Shown piece by piece: positions 10,106 to 21,685 of a DNA stretch of 64,000 bases; position 1 is the stretch's first letter, and each line of letters opens with the position of its first letter. The position numbers and the translations under genes were made by a program. Under the pieces are notes generated by a model, which saw only the letters and a program-made list of their open reading frames with translations, did no database searches and was not told where the DNA came from. Source of the DNA: Setomelanomma holmii (Eukaryota > Ascomycota > Dothideomycetes > Pleosporales > Phaeosphaeriaceae); contig ML978244.1 of the NCBI GenBank assembly GCA_010015745.1, forward strand, positions 62,001 through 126,000, in the 5' to 3' direction.

Positions 10106-13100
10106 CTACCCTTCTTCCTTCTCTGTCTCTGCGCCTTCCTTCAACACAGCAGCCTCACTATCACCCGCTTCCGTGTCCGGCACACTTTCCTTCCCTTTCT
10201 CTCTAAACGGAACATCCCTACTCCTTTTCGGCTTCCCCGCCTCCTCAGGGAACAACTCTGCGAAGAAATTGGGCAAGAAGCGATTCACGCGTTTCCAAGT
10301 CTCAGTCCAGAGTTCTTCTTGGTCCGGGTTCTCGTCGGGAGGCGCGAGATAGCCGCCGTTGGACATGACAAGGAGCATGTTTTTGAGGTTCTCGGAGACG
10401 GCTTCTTCCTGGTCGGTGAGTTAGCAAGGGTCTTTAGCGGATAGCGGTATATGGAAGGTGGACTTACGAGATTATCGCCTTGGCCGCTGTTGATCAGGCG
10501 GTCCATGATGGTGACGATTTTGAGCCAGAGATCGAGGAGTTCCTTGCCGCCCATGTCACCTAGTAGTGCTAGGTAATGCAAGAAGACTTTGCTTAGTAGT
10601 GTTGCAGCTCGGACTCGTGTTTCGCTCATGCCTAGAGGATCGCTCTGGTATACTTCTGGCTTGAGGAGTTGTGTGATCAATGGGAACATGACCTCGGTGA
10701 AGATGGCGATCCACTCCTTGTGCTCGGGCGATGCGAGGTCATTGGAGAGCAGAGTGCGTTGGAGAGATGAGAAGGCTTGTTGACGGATTTCCCGGCATGG
10801 GTTGAGGCATTGGTGGGCGAGGGTCTTTAGGATGGGAGACCAGTAAGCCGTCCATGCTGCTCGAGCTGTTAGTCAATATCTTCAGTTGAAACCAGAGCTT
10901 TGTTCGAGTCGTGGACTTACCCTCAGTCGTCTCAAGGTGTGACTGCTCAATGAAGTTTGGCACCCTTGCGCTCAGCTGAAACACGATATTCATCGCTGTG
11001 CTGCCTCTGACCACGATCTCGTTGCTTTCTGGCTTCTTTATCTTCTGTACCTTCCCTCGCCTTGCAGCTTGGTCGTACAGCTGCTCGTCCCTTGCACCAA
11101 CTTGAGCCGCGGTCGCGAACTCGTTCAGAAGTGCAATGGCGGCTTCGTAGTTGTCGGCAGTAATTCCCGGCTGCGAAGATGTAGATAGGTCTTCTACCAA
11201 GGCAAAGACATCACCCGCTGATTCAGGCATGCCAGAGAGTCTGCTTAGAATCGCCCAGAAGTCGGGTGAGCCGGCGAGCTCGCTACGAAGCGCATTGGGA
11301 CCCTTGCAGCAGTCTGTCAAACCCTTGAGTATTGGTTGAGCACACTCATTGATAAGGGCATTGTTGAAGCCAGAGAAGGTATGGAGCAGAACAGGCGCGC
11401 GGATGAAATCGTAGTCCTGGTCATTGTTAGCGATGCTTGTGGGTATACTGGTATCTGGCTTACGTTGCTAGCCTTGAGTAGGCTCAAGAGATAGTAGACA
11501 GAACGTGCAACCACAACAGGATGGTGCTTGGAGGTATCGCGGATGACACTTGTCAAGGCATCAGTCACATCCTTGGCAAGCTCTTTGACTGTCTCGTCGT
11601 CTCGTAATGCAAGCACGGTTGCCAACTCCAACACAAACACAAGACTCGGGTCGTAAAGAGGTCCTTTGCCAGCTTTTCTGGTGCCATTTGGTCGTGGACT
11701 TGTCCCAGGTATCTCTGGCTTGACTACAATGACCCGTGGCGAGCCGTCTTCAGGAATATGCTCGAGCAACGACATGAGCAGTGACCGTAGCGCCTCTAGA
11801 GGTAGTTGGCTAATATTGGCGAGTATGTCTTCAAAGTGGCACTCCTTGACGGTATCTACAGTACACAATGTGTACTCTATCTCTTGATCTGACGGCTCAG
11901 GCGGCTCATCGTTGGCGAAACTTGACACGTAAGATGTCAGCGATGCGAAAATGCCGGTATCTGCCGGTCGCTCCACGCGGTCGATAATCTGAGCTGGATT
12001 TTGCAAAGGTATCGGTGGCAGTGCCAGCGTTTTCTGAAAGGAGAGGAAGTAAGGTGGTATTAGAGAGTTCACGAAGAGGTTGACCATGATGCGGATGAGC
12101 TGAACAGATTAGCAGGGCCTCACCTCACTACACAGGCTTGTGCAACTCACATGATTCCAGCCATCTCGTATGGAGGCTTCGTTGCCCTTGATGACTTGGA
12201 ACAGAACGACAGTAGCCAGCTGTGCCCGACCATCCCTACCGAAGCGCACGGCAGTCTCGCTGACCATGACGCTCTTCTTGTCTGCTTGTACCTCAGTATT
12301 GAGTGAGGTACTAGGCGGCACATCAGGTGCCAGCGTGCTGATATACGACAAACACGAGATGATGCGGTCCAAAGCGTCACTCAGCTCGTACTTCGCCGCG
12401 ATTTGAGCGACCTGGTCGAAGCCCAATACGACTCTTGAGAATACTGCATCGTCTGTTGCAGACATGAACACGTAAGATAATGTTGCCACAATCGGTTTCC
12501 AGCAAGCAGCAAACATATCTGCGTCGAAGATGTTGGTGTCGCAGAGGATGAGATCTGAAGTCGATTGGACCTTGACAAGCAGCTCTTTCCACGCATGGTC
12601 GTATGCATGGCGGTCATTGTGCTCCTCGGGCAGGATGATCTCTCGCGTCTTTATTGAATCGTACATGGCTCGGAGATAATCGGGATCGAAGTCCTTGCCT
12701 TGATTGACCCCACGCAGGTTCTTCGCGAAGTCTTCGTATTGCATTCGTTTCGCGCTCTTTAAGTTCGGATTGTGTTGATCGGTGTTGAGCATGATGACGG
12801 CATATGTCAACACGTAGATTGCATCTTTGTCGGTGATGCCATCTGGCTCAGCAACTGCGACATACTGTTCAGAGAAGTCGGTGATGATGCGTTCAATGAG
12901 CGCCGATTCACCAGGAAGACGGAAGCTGTGCAGTAGTTGCCGAAGTGCCTCATCAAGTCTCTGACCAGTAAAGTCGAACAAGCTGATGAAGGCGTTGAGA
13001 ATGGCTTCGTTGCCCTTCTTGGAGATGAATTCTCCAAGAACCTTCTTGTCAACTCTTGTCGTACCTTTGACAAATTCTGCCACCTGCTTGGGGTTGTCCG

Positions 13101-15123
13101 GGTCTTGTATTATGCCTTGCGACGCCAGGTACGCGATTCCAGCTTTGGGCTTCTCGTTGAACTTGGTTGCTCCTCGAATGATAATCTTCTTGCGTGATCG
13201 TTGTTCCCGCAACGCCCCGGCGCTTGGAAGTCCCTCGGTGACTGGCTCTTCGTCTAACCGATCTGCTATTGATTGCACAAATCCGAGGAGAGCGTCCAGG
13301 CAAAGCGGTGGCACATTTACAGTGCTCCAGGTCGCAGAATCTGGGAAAGCGTTCCTTGAAAGAAGGCCTACGATGTCCATGCATACATCACCACGATCGA
13401 TCTCGCAATCGAAGTTGACGAACAGCTCAGCCATGAAAGACGGTATTCGCACTAAGCCGCCGAGGTTTTCAACCATAGCTTCCCGCGCATCAGGCTTCCT
13501 TGCGCCTCCTTCTAGCCCAAGCTTCTGTCGGTCCTTGACAGGTACCGGGGTTGCTCGCCCATTGGGGCTGCCCTGTTGTGCTGGTTGTTTGATGAGGCTG
13601 GGCGCCTGTGGGACACCCTCGTACAGCGATGGCTCGATGCCAGGCTCTAAAGGTATTTCGACCCGTGGAAAGAGACATGCGACCAAGTATGAAAGATACA
13701 GCTCCTGCTGTAGCTTGAGAACATTTCTGCACGTCGCGAGCAAAGTACCAGCGACTCGTAATGACTCGTTGAGGATGGCCATATTGTCTGATCTGACTAG
13801 CTGGAAGAGGTGCCGACACAAGGTATCTTTAGCTAGATGGGCAAGACTTGGGTGGCTTGCTATTGAAGGACCTGCTACCTCGAGCGCCACATCGACAATG
13901 CGTAACGCCATGACACGCATAGTGTCTGTGTGTTGCCTATCGTGAGGATCCAGTAGGTCTACCAGAACTCGAAACAGTTCTCGGATCGATGGCAGGGAAT
14001 ACGGTCTGATCTCGACCGGCTCTTGGTCGCCTTCGGCTGTTGCGGGCAAGTCCAAAGTGCTTGTGGCAGGATTTGGTGTGCTGTCATGGTTGTCCGGGCC
14101 AGTTTCTGAGCCACTCGACTGTTGCGGCGCCTCCACCTTGGACGAAGCGTTCTCGCCAGCACCATTTGCGGAAGGATCCATTTTCAAGCCGTCTTGCTCG
14201 TCCTGTCCGTGGAGTTCCTCATCCAGCGCGTCGAGCGCTTCTGGCGACTCAATCTCAAGTGTTTTCAGTCTTCGGAATATGACCTGGCACATGGACACCA
14301 TGGCAATCTCTGCAGATCTGCGAAGCAACTCTGACAACCGGGCCTGGCAGCACATGCTCAGCCCTGTTTCCATCATCTCGCACACGCTCTCGTCACCCAG
14401 CACTTCTCCCCCAGGTCCTGATATCATGCCTTCCATGAGCTTCAATATGCGGAGGAGGACAATCTCGTCCGCAGCAGAATCGCTTGCTTCGAACCTGCAG
14501 TGTGTGATGGCGGAAGACAGCTGCTGCATAGCCTCTGGGAGACGCGGTGAGCCATGATCGATGATCCTGTACGAGAGGAATTTGGTGATGGCGATGAGAG
14601 CGAGCGAGGTAATGGGTGCGGACGTCGACGACGAGCGAATGACCTGCAGGAAGGGGTGCAGCATGGAGGGTGTATCGAAGGTCTTAATGTCTGCTACAGT
14701 ATTAGCATGTTACACGCGACCATATATGTTGTCCCTACCTTTACAACCCTTCAGATCGTTCCTCAGGCGCGCAAAAGCAGACATCAAAGGGTTGTCCTGC
14801 ATGCTCTTGCCCTTCTTCCCTCGCAGGCCCCATCTGCTAGGCACAGCCTCCTCTTGCTCTCCTGCGCTGACAATGCTTTGGCCCGTCCGATCTCGCCGTT
14901 GTACTGCTGGTGTTTTGTTCGAGGAACTTCCGAGGATGGCTGCGACTGAAGAATGCGCCCATCGAGCGTGCTTTCGCATCGCAGATGTGACAGTTATACA
15001 TTCTGTCACCACCAGCGCTACCGGATTGACTGCAACGGTGATTGCTCGTGGCTCGAAGCTCGTAATTGATGTCGCCTCCGAGCTTGAAGGAACATAGCTG
15101 CTGTCGCTTTCGTCGCTCGACAT
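10106..15123 (-). CDS. GEA1: ARF guanine-nucleotide exchange factor, GBF1/Gea1/Gea2 family
   Basis: Six exons on the minus strand: 14739-15123, 12151-14690 (or from 14693), 11464-12099, 10921-11416, 10468-10865 and 10106-10408, giving 1585 or 1586 residues, a usual length for the family. The Sec7 domain lies at about residues 640-840 and holds the catalytic glutamate loop FRLPGES. The order is DCB/HUS region (DIKTFDTPSMLHPF), Sec7, then HDS repeats. These proteins load GTP on ARF1 at the early Golgi to build COPI coats. All introns are GT-AG and preserve frame; exon 5 carries the conserved WSPILKTLAHQCLNPCR segment. Exon 2 has tandem acceptors (TAG-CAG) three bases apart, predicting a one-residue isoform. 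An acidic Ser-rich N-terminal tail precedes the DCB domain. The start at 15123 begins that tail; other starts are possible. Confidence 0.93.
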
Positions 15124-15901
15124 TGTGGCAGCAGAGTGATTTGAGGGCGGCCTAGGCGACAGACGGTGGTGTTGGGCGCAGCGAACGTGGTCGGTTTTGT
15201 GGTGGGGACGGCGCAACTATAGCAACATCTCAAGGCGTTTTATATGGACCACGCATTCTCGTTCTGTGGCAGCCTGGTGGGTTGGTATCTGCCGATAATA
15301 TGAAGGTTACGTGTTCTAACCTTCATGAACACGTCGAATGGTACTGGCAGGCAGCAGTTTGGATTCGGATGTGAACATTTGTTCGCCCATAGCTTTCGCG
15401 CTATAGATCGCGGACTCCCGAGGCCAGGGTGTCCCGAGATGTGGGCAGACGTCAGAGCCTCGCCAATGACACTTAAGCATAGGAACGCATTAACAATGCT
15501 CCAATTGGTTGGTATTTATCATGTTGATACAAATCAGGCGCTACAAGCGCGCCATAGAGCTTGAAAACGCCCATGATGCAAGAAAGGTCTAATGTATACA
15601 ATCCTCCAATCTTTCCCACGCCCGTCGTAACTGGTGCTGCACTCATGGGGAGGGCCCAGAGCTTGCGAGTTGGCTTTTCTATATTAAACGCCGCGAGGGT
15701 CACCTGCCCTCGCTCAAAAGATTCGTCAAAGACACATAGCCTTGGATGTGCGGCCATATGCGCTTGTTGGTATGAAGAGATATAGCTCTTTCCATAGGTT
15801 TGTTGCGTTTTTGATGTAACCGGACGGTTCGCAGTCCAGCTTTCTCAACACCATAGTAATGGGTGATGTCGCTGTCCTAGTAGAGCTCGAATATGATGGT
15901 C
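15124..15901. promoter_or_regulatory. Region between GEA1 start and ANP1 stop
   Basis: 778 bp holding the GEA1 promoter and the 3' UTR of the upstream minus-strand gene. Nothing else is recognisable. Confidence 0.35.
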
Positions 15902-17561
15902 TCATGACTGCTCGTCCTTCTTTGCCGCATTCGCATCGTCTTTCTTCGACTCTGCTTTTTTCGCCTCCTCCTCTTTGTCATCTAGAGCTTTCTTTGCTTG
16001 TTTCTTCTCCTCATTCTTCGCTTTTTGGACAAGGTCCTGGACTGCGGCCTTTTCCTTCTCCCAATCGCTATTCTTGGTGTCAAATGATTCGGCTATCTTA
16101 TCAATGCGCTCCTTCTTAGCGGCCTCCTCTGCTTCCTTCGCTTTGCGCTCCTTTTCCATCTCTTCCATGTGTCGGATGTCGTCGACGCTAGGTTCGTAAA
16201 GATGCCAGATGGTGTAATGCGGGAGACCGACCACGGAAAACTTCATGCGCTTGGCCATCTATAGCTTGTTAGATTTGCAAGGGACAAAGAACGTGTCAGA
16301 CGTACCTTGCCGAATCCTTCAGTCTCAGCGTGCTTCTCGAAGCTGAACGCGGGGAAGTGGACACCAGAGCGGAAGACCTTGGCTTTCGCCAGGATACTAA
16401 CACCACCCACGCCGTCAATCTCCATTTCCATATCTGGGTCACCGTACGGGTCGCGGAGGTAGGCCAAATGTGGGCGCCATGTAGCGTACTCTGCGTAGCC
16501 TTCAACGATGACAGCATCCTCGTCGAGAGTATCGGCGAGAGCGAGCGCAGTTTCTGATTCCTGCCAGGAATTTAGATCGTAGGGTTGCTCTCCTCCGAGC
16601 CAATCAGGAAGTGGTCGCCAGACATCTATGGTGCATTAGCCTCAGTCCGTAGTGACCGTGTGCGGTGTCATACTTGGTACAATGACATCTTTATTGTGTC
16701 GCATAAGATCTTCAAGAATGGTGAAAGGTGCTGTCTCCACATCGACATCGCGCCAGTACACCCAGCTGTGTGTGGGTCGCAGTGCTGCACTCAACAGCCA
16801 GTTACGGGCTTGAGCCATCGACTTGCGTCGACCAGCTTGCGCCGCGAAACCGTGTCGGCTCTCGACGTCTTGGTTGACCTTCTGACCGAAATCCTTCTCC
16901 ATAATCGATATCTCGCCAAACTGCTGCTTTGGATCGGGGTCTGCCTGCAACTCCTCCAGTTTCTCCGTAAGTAGCGAAATCGTATTGTCCTTCGAATCTC
17001 CCACGAGGAACGCAAGATCGATAAGATTATGCGGATATGTTAGGTTCTTCAGATGGCTGAAGAACATCTTCAGATGCGGCGCTGCGTCGCGCAATGGCGC
17101 GCATAGCAGTATCCTCTCCTCCCGTTCCCATCCCCGCGCTGTCCCTTGCACGTTGTTGAGGTCATAGTATCGCACCGTCTCGAGTTGCGAGTCCTCGCTG
17201 GTAATGTAGCTGAGGGGCCCGGAGCCTAGGTTCGGTCGCAGATCTGGGAAGAAGAAAAACAGCGCAGTGAAGAAGAGGGACCCTGCCAAAAGGAGACGCT
17301 GTATTAATTGTCTCCGCCGTCGTAGCGCTGGTTGTGATCGAGGCTGAAATCTGCAGTGACAGTGGATGTTAGAATCATGCTTCTTGGAGGGGTGGTAGTA
17401 AATGAGCGAGTGCGGCGGAAGCGCTGCGCTGAACATGGCCATTGTTGGACGTACTTGTGTGGTTGAATTGAAAAGGTGCTCCCTCCTTGTGAGGGATATG
17501 CCCCATTAGAGAAGGCATGACGATGCATCTTCCCTTTCTCAGCAGAATGTAAGGGCAACAT
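15902..17561 (-). CDS. ANP1: Golgi mannosyltransferase Anp1 (mannan polymerase II subunit family)
   Basis: Exons 17455-17561, 16674-17350, 16306-16625 and 15902-16258 on the minus strand give 486 residues. A type II membrane anchor (LLLAGSLFFTALFFFFPDL) follows a basic N-terminus. The GT62 domain contains LRDAAPHL, LTYPHNLIDLAFLVGDSKDN, GQ...RHGF, ARNWLLSA and the DxD-type motif WRDVDVE that binds Mn-GDP-mannose. The details EKDFGQ and ETAPFTILEDLM fit Anp1 better than the paralogues Mnn9 and Van1. The enzyme extends alpha-1,6-mannan on N-glycans in the cis Golgi. The first intron (donor GTACGT, acceptor CTGCAG) joins in phase 2; without it the frame would begin MAMFSAALPP. The C-terminal tail of about 90 residues is unusually Lys/Glu/Ala-rich and probably helical. 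The start could be residue 1 or Met12. Confidence 0.9.
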
Positions 17562-19474
17562 TCAGAAGGTTTGGGGCGCTGTTGAGATATCCCTTGGAGG
17601 CACCCCCGGTCACCGTCGACCCGCCAGATCACCGAGTCTCTGGGACTGAACGCGACACCTCGAACCAGTGCTGCGAGTCTTCCACGCTGCGCTGTCGACT
17701 GCAAATTCTCCAGGTATCTCGAAGGTGGTGTTGTGGTCGGAATTGATGTTCTGCGGGCGCTGTTAGGGGTTGCGCGTCTTCCAGGCCTCGTGAGGAGGCT
17801 TGGCTCAAGATTTAGTTCGTTAAGGCCACCGTTGTCGTCCAGATAGCGACCTGATAGCACTTGTGGCGTCTTCCGCAACGGCAAGGCCGATCAAGGGACT
17901 CGACACAGACACGCGATGTTGGTGGGTTGCTTGTCACACGTCAGGACTCCTTGCGGACAGCTTTCAGGACTTGGGAGCGGCGACGCAATGCCAAGCCTCT
18001 AGCATCGACGTTTCAGAAACCGGCGAGAGCAATGATTTGCAGGACCACCTATTTCCGAGATAGGTGCGCCGATTGCGTTGTCTTGTTGATGCTTGAAATG
18101 TACGAATTGAGGCATTCAGGAAAGAGACGCGCAGCATGCCAAATATACTCGTCGAGCTGCACCTCAAGCGCGCTATCAGCTTACTGATGACGATTGCGAC
18201 AGAGCAGAGCCACTGAATCAGGATTCACAAGACAAGCAGCACCTGCAAATAGATCAAAGTATGGTGAAAATTGATTGCTATCTGGCATACGAATGCGAAA
18301 TTTTATTAAATCACCTATGATCGACGGATGCCCATTGCTATCCAATCAGCCGCAGTCAATCTTCGAAAACATGTCACGATGCATAGTGTAGAGATCTGCC
18401 TCGCGTGTTAGTTATCATCTACATTGATCTCAGCAAAACCAGCGAGAAGAGCTGCAAGCTCAGAAAGCCGTTTTTAGTCATGCCCCACCACCGGCCTCAG
18501 ATCGTGACAGTCCAAGACGAACCGTCACGCACCTCAGCACGAAGACCACAATGACGCACAGCAAGACGAGCCTGCATCGCAACTCCACAACTCATCCTCC
18601 CAGCCGAAACTGGTAGAGTGCGGGAGGGTGACCCGGCGGCAGATGTCGTTGAATGGATAGACTAGTTTTCCTCCTGGCGATGAAATAAGAAATAGAATCG
18701 CTTACCTTTGGTGGTAGTGCAAGTGCAGAAGACTTGAGATGAGGATCTGAGAAACGTGTTAGCGACGCGTTTAGATAAGGTATCCGGAAGAAATGTAGTG
18801 TAGGGTGCAATATCAGACAAAAGGTAAGCTGGTATGAGTTGTCTTCAAGAGAATTCAGTAGCAGAACTGAAATAAATACGCTCATCATTGCAGTGGAGGG
18901 ATAGATGGAGAATAGCATACCAGTATTTGAGACCTGGTGTGTAGGTATCACGTTAGTGTATAGGACATGCGCAGTAGGAGCAGCACGTCGATCCGGAGTG
19001 CCGATAGCCATTGCCGGCACATGCGACCATGGCGCCGACGAGCTTTGGCTGAGGCAATATCTACATCGCAGGCGATATGCCTCTCGGCGAAGGGGCGTGT
19101 CGAATCTGAGTCGTGGAGCTCATACGGCGTAAACAGCGTTGCGCATCTAATAGAGTCAGTCAGAGCTCGAAGTCTCGGAACGTGTAACTGAGAAGAATTG
19201 GAAGTGATCAGAGGGTGGTGCATGTTGTTCGTAGCTCATTTGAGATCACTGGAACATTTTCAAGGGTATCATCAATGAAGAGGCTGGACGTGGGAGCGAG
19301 AGAGAAACAGACGTACCTTGCGCGAAAAGTTGTGGTAGAAGAATCGGAGCTTGAGCTCGAGCGAAGAAAATTGGGCATGGAAAACGCGCCAAGAGTTCGT
19401 GTCTTAGTCAGCCATATTTTCCAAAGCATGAGATCATTGCAGCCTCAATTGCTACCACTACACATACAAATGCG
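17562..19474. promoter_or_regulatory. Divergent region between ANP1 and MTR3
   Basis: 1.9 kb between outward-facing start codons. It contains a 170-codon minus-strand frame (17375-17884) in the ANP1 leader in a different frame (see findings). From 18200 to 19470 the sequence is AT-richer with many short minus-strand frames and intron-like signals, but no product is recognisable. No RNA gene seen. Confidence 0.35.
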
Positions 19475-20598
19475 ATGAACACAGATAGGAGAAGAAACAA
19501 TGCGCCCGCGGGCGGTACAACTGCGCCGGTCTTTGCGCGAACAATCCGAGAGCCAGGATACCTCCAAAGTCTGAGGCCAAGCAGATCAAGAGGACTGAAT
19601 GAGCTTCGCAGAATCTGTAAGTAAGGCAAGATGAATCGCATGAAAGAGACGCAAATTTCTCGATAGATCCACGTGTATTCAGTCACCATCAAACTGTTGC
19701 AGGTCTCGGCAATATACTTGCTTCGGTCAATGTCTCGTACAGTACGCGCTGACAGTACCCAGTTCTTCAAACTTCTATAATACCCTCAGCCTCTGGTTCC
19801 GCGTACCTTGAGATTCCGTCCTCGTCTGCGCCAGTAACCTTGACTCTCATCCCACCCACCTCCTCCCTTAAAATCACTGCCTCGGTGCAAGGACCTAAGC
19901 CTTTGCCCAGGAGCGCACCATTCAGCCCATCTCTCCTGCTCACAACAACTGTCAAGTTCGCACCATTCGCGACTCGGAATCGAAGAGGCTATATTCGAGA
20001 CACCACAGAACGGGATCTCGGCGTACACCTTGAAACGGCCTTGCGTGGGGTCATCATCGGAGAACGCTGGCCAAAGAGCGGAGTGGAAGTGGTGGTGACA
20101 ATACTAGAAGGGGACGAGGATGGCTGGTGGGGTGATTCTGGGTCAGAGGGAAGCGCAAGTGGTAGCGGATGGGGCCTACTGAACGTTCTGGCGGGGTGCA
20201 TAACAGTGGTAAGCGCAGCAATCACGGACGCAGGTATCGACTGCGTGGACGTGGTGACTGGTGGAGTAGCTGCCATCGCGCGTACTTCGGACTCAGGTAA
20301 TAGTAAGGTCGTGGCAAGGCTGCTAGATCCATGCCCTGCAGAGCATAAGGAGATTGTGGCAGCTTGCGCCGTTGCCTACCTTGCGTCAAGAGACGAGATC
20401 ACGGAAATATGGATGAAGGGAGATTGCGGACAAGATACGGATGCATTGACCGAAGGAGCCACGCATTCTGCTGTGGGCAGTCTGGCGGTCGTCAAGGAAG
20501 TACTCCTCGAAGCTCTTCAGGCAAAGTTTCAGGGACAGCTGGAGGCATCCGAGGGCAGTCTGAAAAGGAAGGTCGGTGATGTGGACATGACAGGATGA
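19475..20598 (+). CDS. MTR3: Exosome core subunit Mtr3 (RNase PH fold)
   Basis: Exons 19475-19616 and 19763-20598 give 325 residues. Exon 1 encodes a basic tail (MNTDRRRNNAPAGG) and ends at a GTAAGT donor; exon 2 begins FLQTSIIPSASGSAYLEI, which fits the first strand of the RNase PH fold. Further signatures are GPKPLPRSAPFS, RRGYIRDTTERDL, HLETALRGVIIGERWPKSG and DVVTGGVAA. Mtr3 is one of the six ring subunits of the eukaryotic exosome, which processes and degrades RNA in nucleus and cytoplasm; ring subunits in fungi are catalytically inactive. The acceptor chosen (AG at 19761-19762, after a GCTGAC branch point) is the only nearby one that restores the conserved strand. The gene overlaps an antisense membrane-like frame that I reject as a shadow. 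Confidence 0.85.
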
Positions 20599-21685
20599 AG
20601 CTGAACAAGAGGTGAAATCGACGACGGTATGCTCAACAGTTGGCCTGACAAAGGTCAGTAGCTCAGCCGCCCCGATATGTCTTGAACGATGCGCAGAGCG
20701 AGAACTCTGAAGCTCTCCATAGGATCATGCCTTCGATCATGGGCGACTCAGCGGATGTGGTATCATACGTGCTTGAAGAGAACGGGAAGTGCAGGGCAAA
20801 AGCTCCTATTGTAGGACCACTCCCGTCGTTTGTGTCGCGACATGACATTCTGTTGGGCTCCTCAAGCTTGAGGTGCGCGATGCCTCTAAGATGCGGACAA
20901 TTGAACCTTTTCACGAGTCTCCCTAACTCTGCTCATCAACGTCCAACGGTCGTCCACAAGCTACGTTTGTACTCTCCAATGCCGCATAACCGGTAGTCGC
21001 ACTTAACTAGATAAGCAAGTGCTAATGAGCTTGGTGCTGCACGGACATGTATGTGGAAACTAGCAATACAATTCGTGTTCTCTGCTTCAAGCCTTCTCTG
21101 CTGACGGCTGGTGCTGATGGCATCGGGTTTCAAGTGATGTTCGTCTCATTTCAGGAATGACTTCGGTGATTGACATGGACTGTCAAGGTGCTCTGCAGAC
21201 AGCCAGCCTTCACTGAACCATATGCAAGCCAAGGCGTGAGTCGGAGCTACCAGTACCCTGATTGGTCTGAGGTCTCCCAGAATGTAAATGGCTCCTGCCA
21301 TCCCTGTCGGCGCGGAAATGGCGTCACGGCATTGTTGCAGTGATATGAGAGCTACAGCTTCCACAGTCTGACGAACAGCTGGTGATTCTGTAACCGCGAC
21401 CAGATCGCCGTGTTCTCTCCACAAGCCACTCTATTTATCATTCTTTGGTGCTGAAATCCACTCTGCGCATTTCTGTTGCTTGCTTGCTGACGCTCGACTT
21501 CGGCTAGCCCTTCCGCTGCATCCAACCACCCAGCCCGCGTGCAATTCCCTGCAGCTAGATTAGTGCATCCTGCATATCAAGGCAATACGGCCCTTGGTGT
21601 CGACAAATATAAGCACGCGCTCAACCCGGAGTTTTGGAGGATTTGTTCCACGGTTCGCGGTCGTTGCTGCTCGTCGTTCGCTACG
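20599..21685. promoter_or_regulatory. Region between MTR3 and the GH72 gene
   Basis: 1.1 kb holding the MTR3 3' UTR and the GH72 promoter. A 104-codon frame at 20682-20996 has no recognisable features. Nothing else is seen. Confidence 0.35.

Noticed and set aside
12986..13945. 319-codon plus-strand frame
   Set aside because: It lies opposite the Sec7 region of GEA1; no conserved protein features.
19408..19770. Minus-strand 120-codon frame with a membrane helix
   Set aside because: It is antisense to exon 1 and the intron of MTR3, whose spliced product matches the family well; the hydrophobic stretch is a by-product.
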